DNA of 6,033 bases from Pseudomonadota bacterium (GTDB lineage: Bacteria; Pseudomonadota; Gammaproteobacteria; UBA6186; Azoamicaceae), in assembly GCA_021848375.1 (NCBI GenBank), contig JAJZUR010000091.1, positions 1 to 6,033 of the forward strand, given 5' to 3'. Below the pieces are notes generated by a model that did not search any database, was not told the origin of the DNA, and was given only the letters and a program-made list of their open reading frames with translations. The translations under genes were made by a program, and so were the position numbers. Positions 5,433 to 6,033 of this stretch are shown here, one piece after another. Within the stretch, counting starts at the first letter, position 1; the number at the start of each line of letters is the position of its first letter.

Positions 5433-5912
5433 ATGACGACATTTGTTGGCACCCAAGAAAATTTTATCGATGCCCTAAAGAGTTTAATTGAATTGGATTA
5501 TGCGGCGATAGCCTCTTATGAAGAGGCCATTCAACATTTAACTAATCATAAATATAAAAATAATTTACAAGAATTTAAAGGAGATCATGAACGGCATATT
5601 GTGGAACTGGGTAATATCGTTAGAAATTTAGGAGAAGAGCCCCCTCAATCTGCAGGGATGAAACAAATATTAACGCAAGGAAAGGTTGTTTTTGCTAATT
5701 TATTAGGGGATAAGGCAATACTTAAAGCGATGAAAACTAATGAAGATGATACGAATGTTGCTTATGAACGTTTAAACTCACATCCTGGTAAATTAACCGA
5801 AGCTATCATGGCATTAGAACAGGGTTTGCGTGATGAGCGTAGGCATCGTGCCTGGTTAATAAACGAGATTAAAGAATCCGAAAAAGCAACTGAAAAAGAA
5901 AACGCCGCGTAG
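5433..5912 (+). CDS. Ferritin-like four-helix protein, DUF2383/PA2169-type
   Basis: This 159-residue protein has no signal peptide or membrane segment and should be cytosolic. It reads as four amphipathic helices, about 8-36, 42-66, 93-116 and 118-150, in the arrangement of the DUF2383/TIGR02284 ferritin-like family. Possible metal-side residues are E20 and E30/E31 in helix 1, E47, D51, H52 and H55 in helix 2 (GDHERH), E104 and E112 in helix 3, and an ExxH pair E135/H138 in helix 4 (DERRH). In helix 2 the rubrerythrin-like ExxH appears as HxxH (H52/H55). The tail is charged (KESEKATEKENAA). Iron binding or a stress-linked role is inferred from the fold; no biochemical function is established for this family. 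The strong Shine-Dalgarno sequence predicts high expression. It is followed after 57 bp by another plus-strand gene and may be cotranscribed with it. Confidence 0.8.
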   Translation: MTTFVGTQENFIDALKSLIELDYAAIASYEEAIQHLTNHKYKNNLQEFKGDHERHIVELGNIVRNLGEEPPQSAGMKQILTQGKVVFANLLGDKAILKAMKTNEDDTNVAYERLNSHPGKLTEAIMALEQGLRDERRHRAWLINEIKESEKATEKENAA

Positions 5913-5969
5913 CAGGGCATATGCAGGGGGGAGTGACTGATTTTGCTTCAAAAAGGCAGGAGGGTGATA

Positions 5970-6033
5970 GTGGAAGAAGACGAGAATATAGATAACATTT
6001 CTGTCTTAAAAGAGCAAATAGAAGAAGCATTAT
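5970..6033 (+). CDS. Start of an unidentified acidic protein, cut by the right window edge
   Basis: AGGAGG (5958-5963) lies 6 nt before GTG 5970, which opens an acidic frame of 21 codons (MEEDENIDNISVLKEQIEEA and one more Leu) running off the window. GTG 5964 is in frame but sits directly on the Shine-Dalgarno sequence. The charged, helix-prone start could suit a small stress protein such as an ElaB/YqjD (DUF883) type, which would fit beside the ferritin-like gene, but 21 residues are too few to assign it. Confidence 0.55.
   Translation, partial: MEEDENIDNISVLKEQIEEAL

Noticed and set aside
5921..5995. 24-codon frame starting ATG 5921 (MQGGVTDFASK...), also enterable at GTG 5933 after a GGGGGG run
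   Set aside because: Weak start context for the ATG, arginine-rich chance-like sequence, and it overlaps the better-supported GTG 5970 frame.

Overview
The window reads as a piece of AT-rich gammaproteobacterial chromosome. PriA, an Hsp15/HslR-type S4 protein and CysQ all look gammaproteobacterial. The A/T-leaning codon use and the Q/N/Y-rich tail of the HslR homologue would suit a Legionella/Coxiella-like lineage, but that placement is inference. No tRNA, rRNA, CRISPR array, insertion sequence or clear rho-independent terminator was seen.

Layout. Positions 1-1237 (minus) hold an AAA-type ATPase with a DUF4143 C-terminal nuclease-like domain, cut by the left edge only a few residues before its expected end. 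Its upstream region (1238-1353) carries operator-like palindromes spaced 22 bp apart. Positions 1354-3417 (minus) encode PriA, which starts at TTG and overlaps by 8 bp the stop of the hslR homologue (3410-3985, minus). These two form a compact operon. A 129-bp divergent spacer with two interleaved sigma70-type promoters separates it from cysQ (4115-4921, plus).

Positions 4922-5432 contain no protein gene. Three perfect DnaA boxes (TGTGGATAA) and two TGTGCATAA variants, all in the same orientation, flank a strongly A+T-rich core with three copies of a 12-bp TTGATTTTTAAA-like repeat. The two variants form part of a duplicated 21-bp DnaA-box pair placed on either side of the core. This resembles a replication origin (oriC) or another DnaA-binding locus, although neither dnaA nor the usual origin neighbours are present. 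It is the most interesting structure in the window.

To its right are a ferritin-like four-helix protein of the DUF2383/PA2169 type (5433-5912, plus), with a very strong ribosome binding site, and the first 21 codons of an unidentified acidic protein (5970 onward).

How the parts relate. PriA restarts stalled replication forks. The HslR homologue probably rescues stalled 50S subunits. CysQ removes the sulfate-assimilation by-product PAP. The ferritin-like protein probably serves in metal or oxidative stress handling. Apart from the hslR-priA operon these are housekeeping or stress neighbours, not one pathway. All minus-strand genes on the left and the plus-strand genes at 5433 onward point away from the DnaA-box region, as expected if replication starts there; cysQ is the exception.
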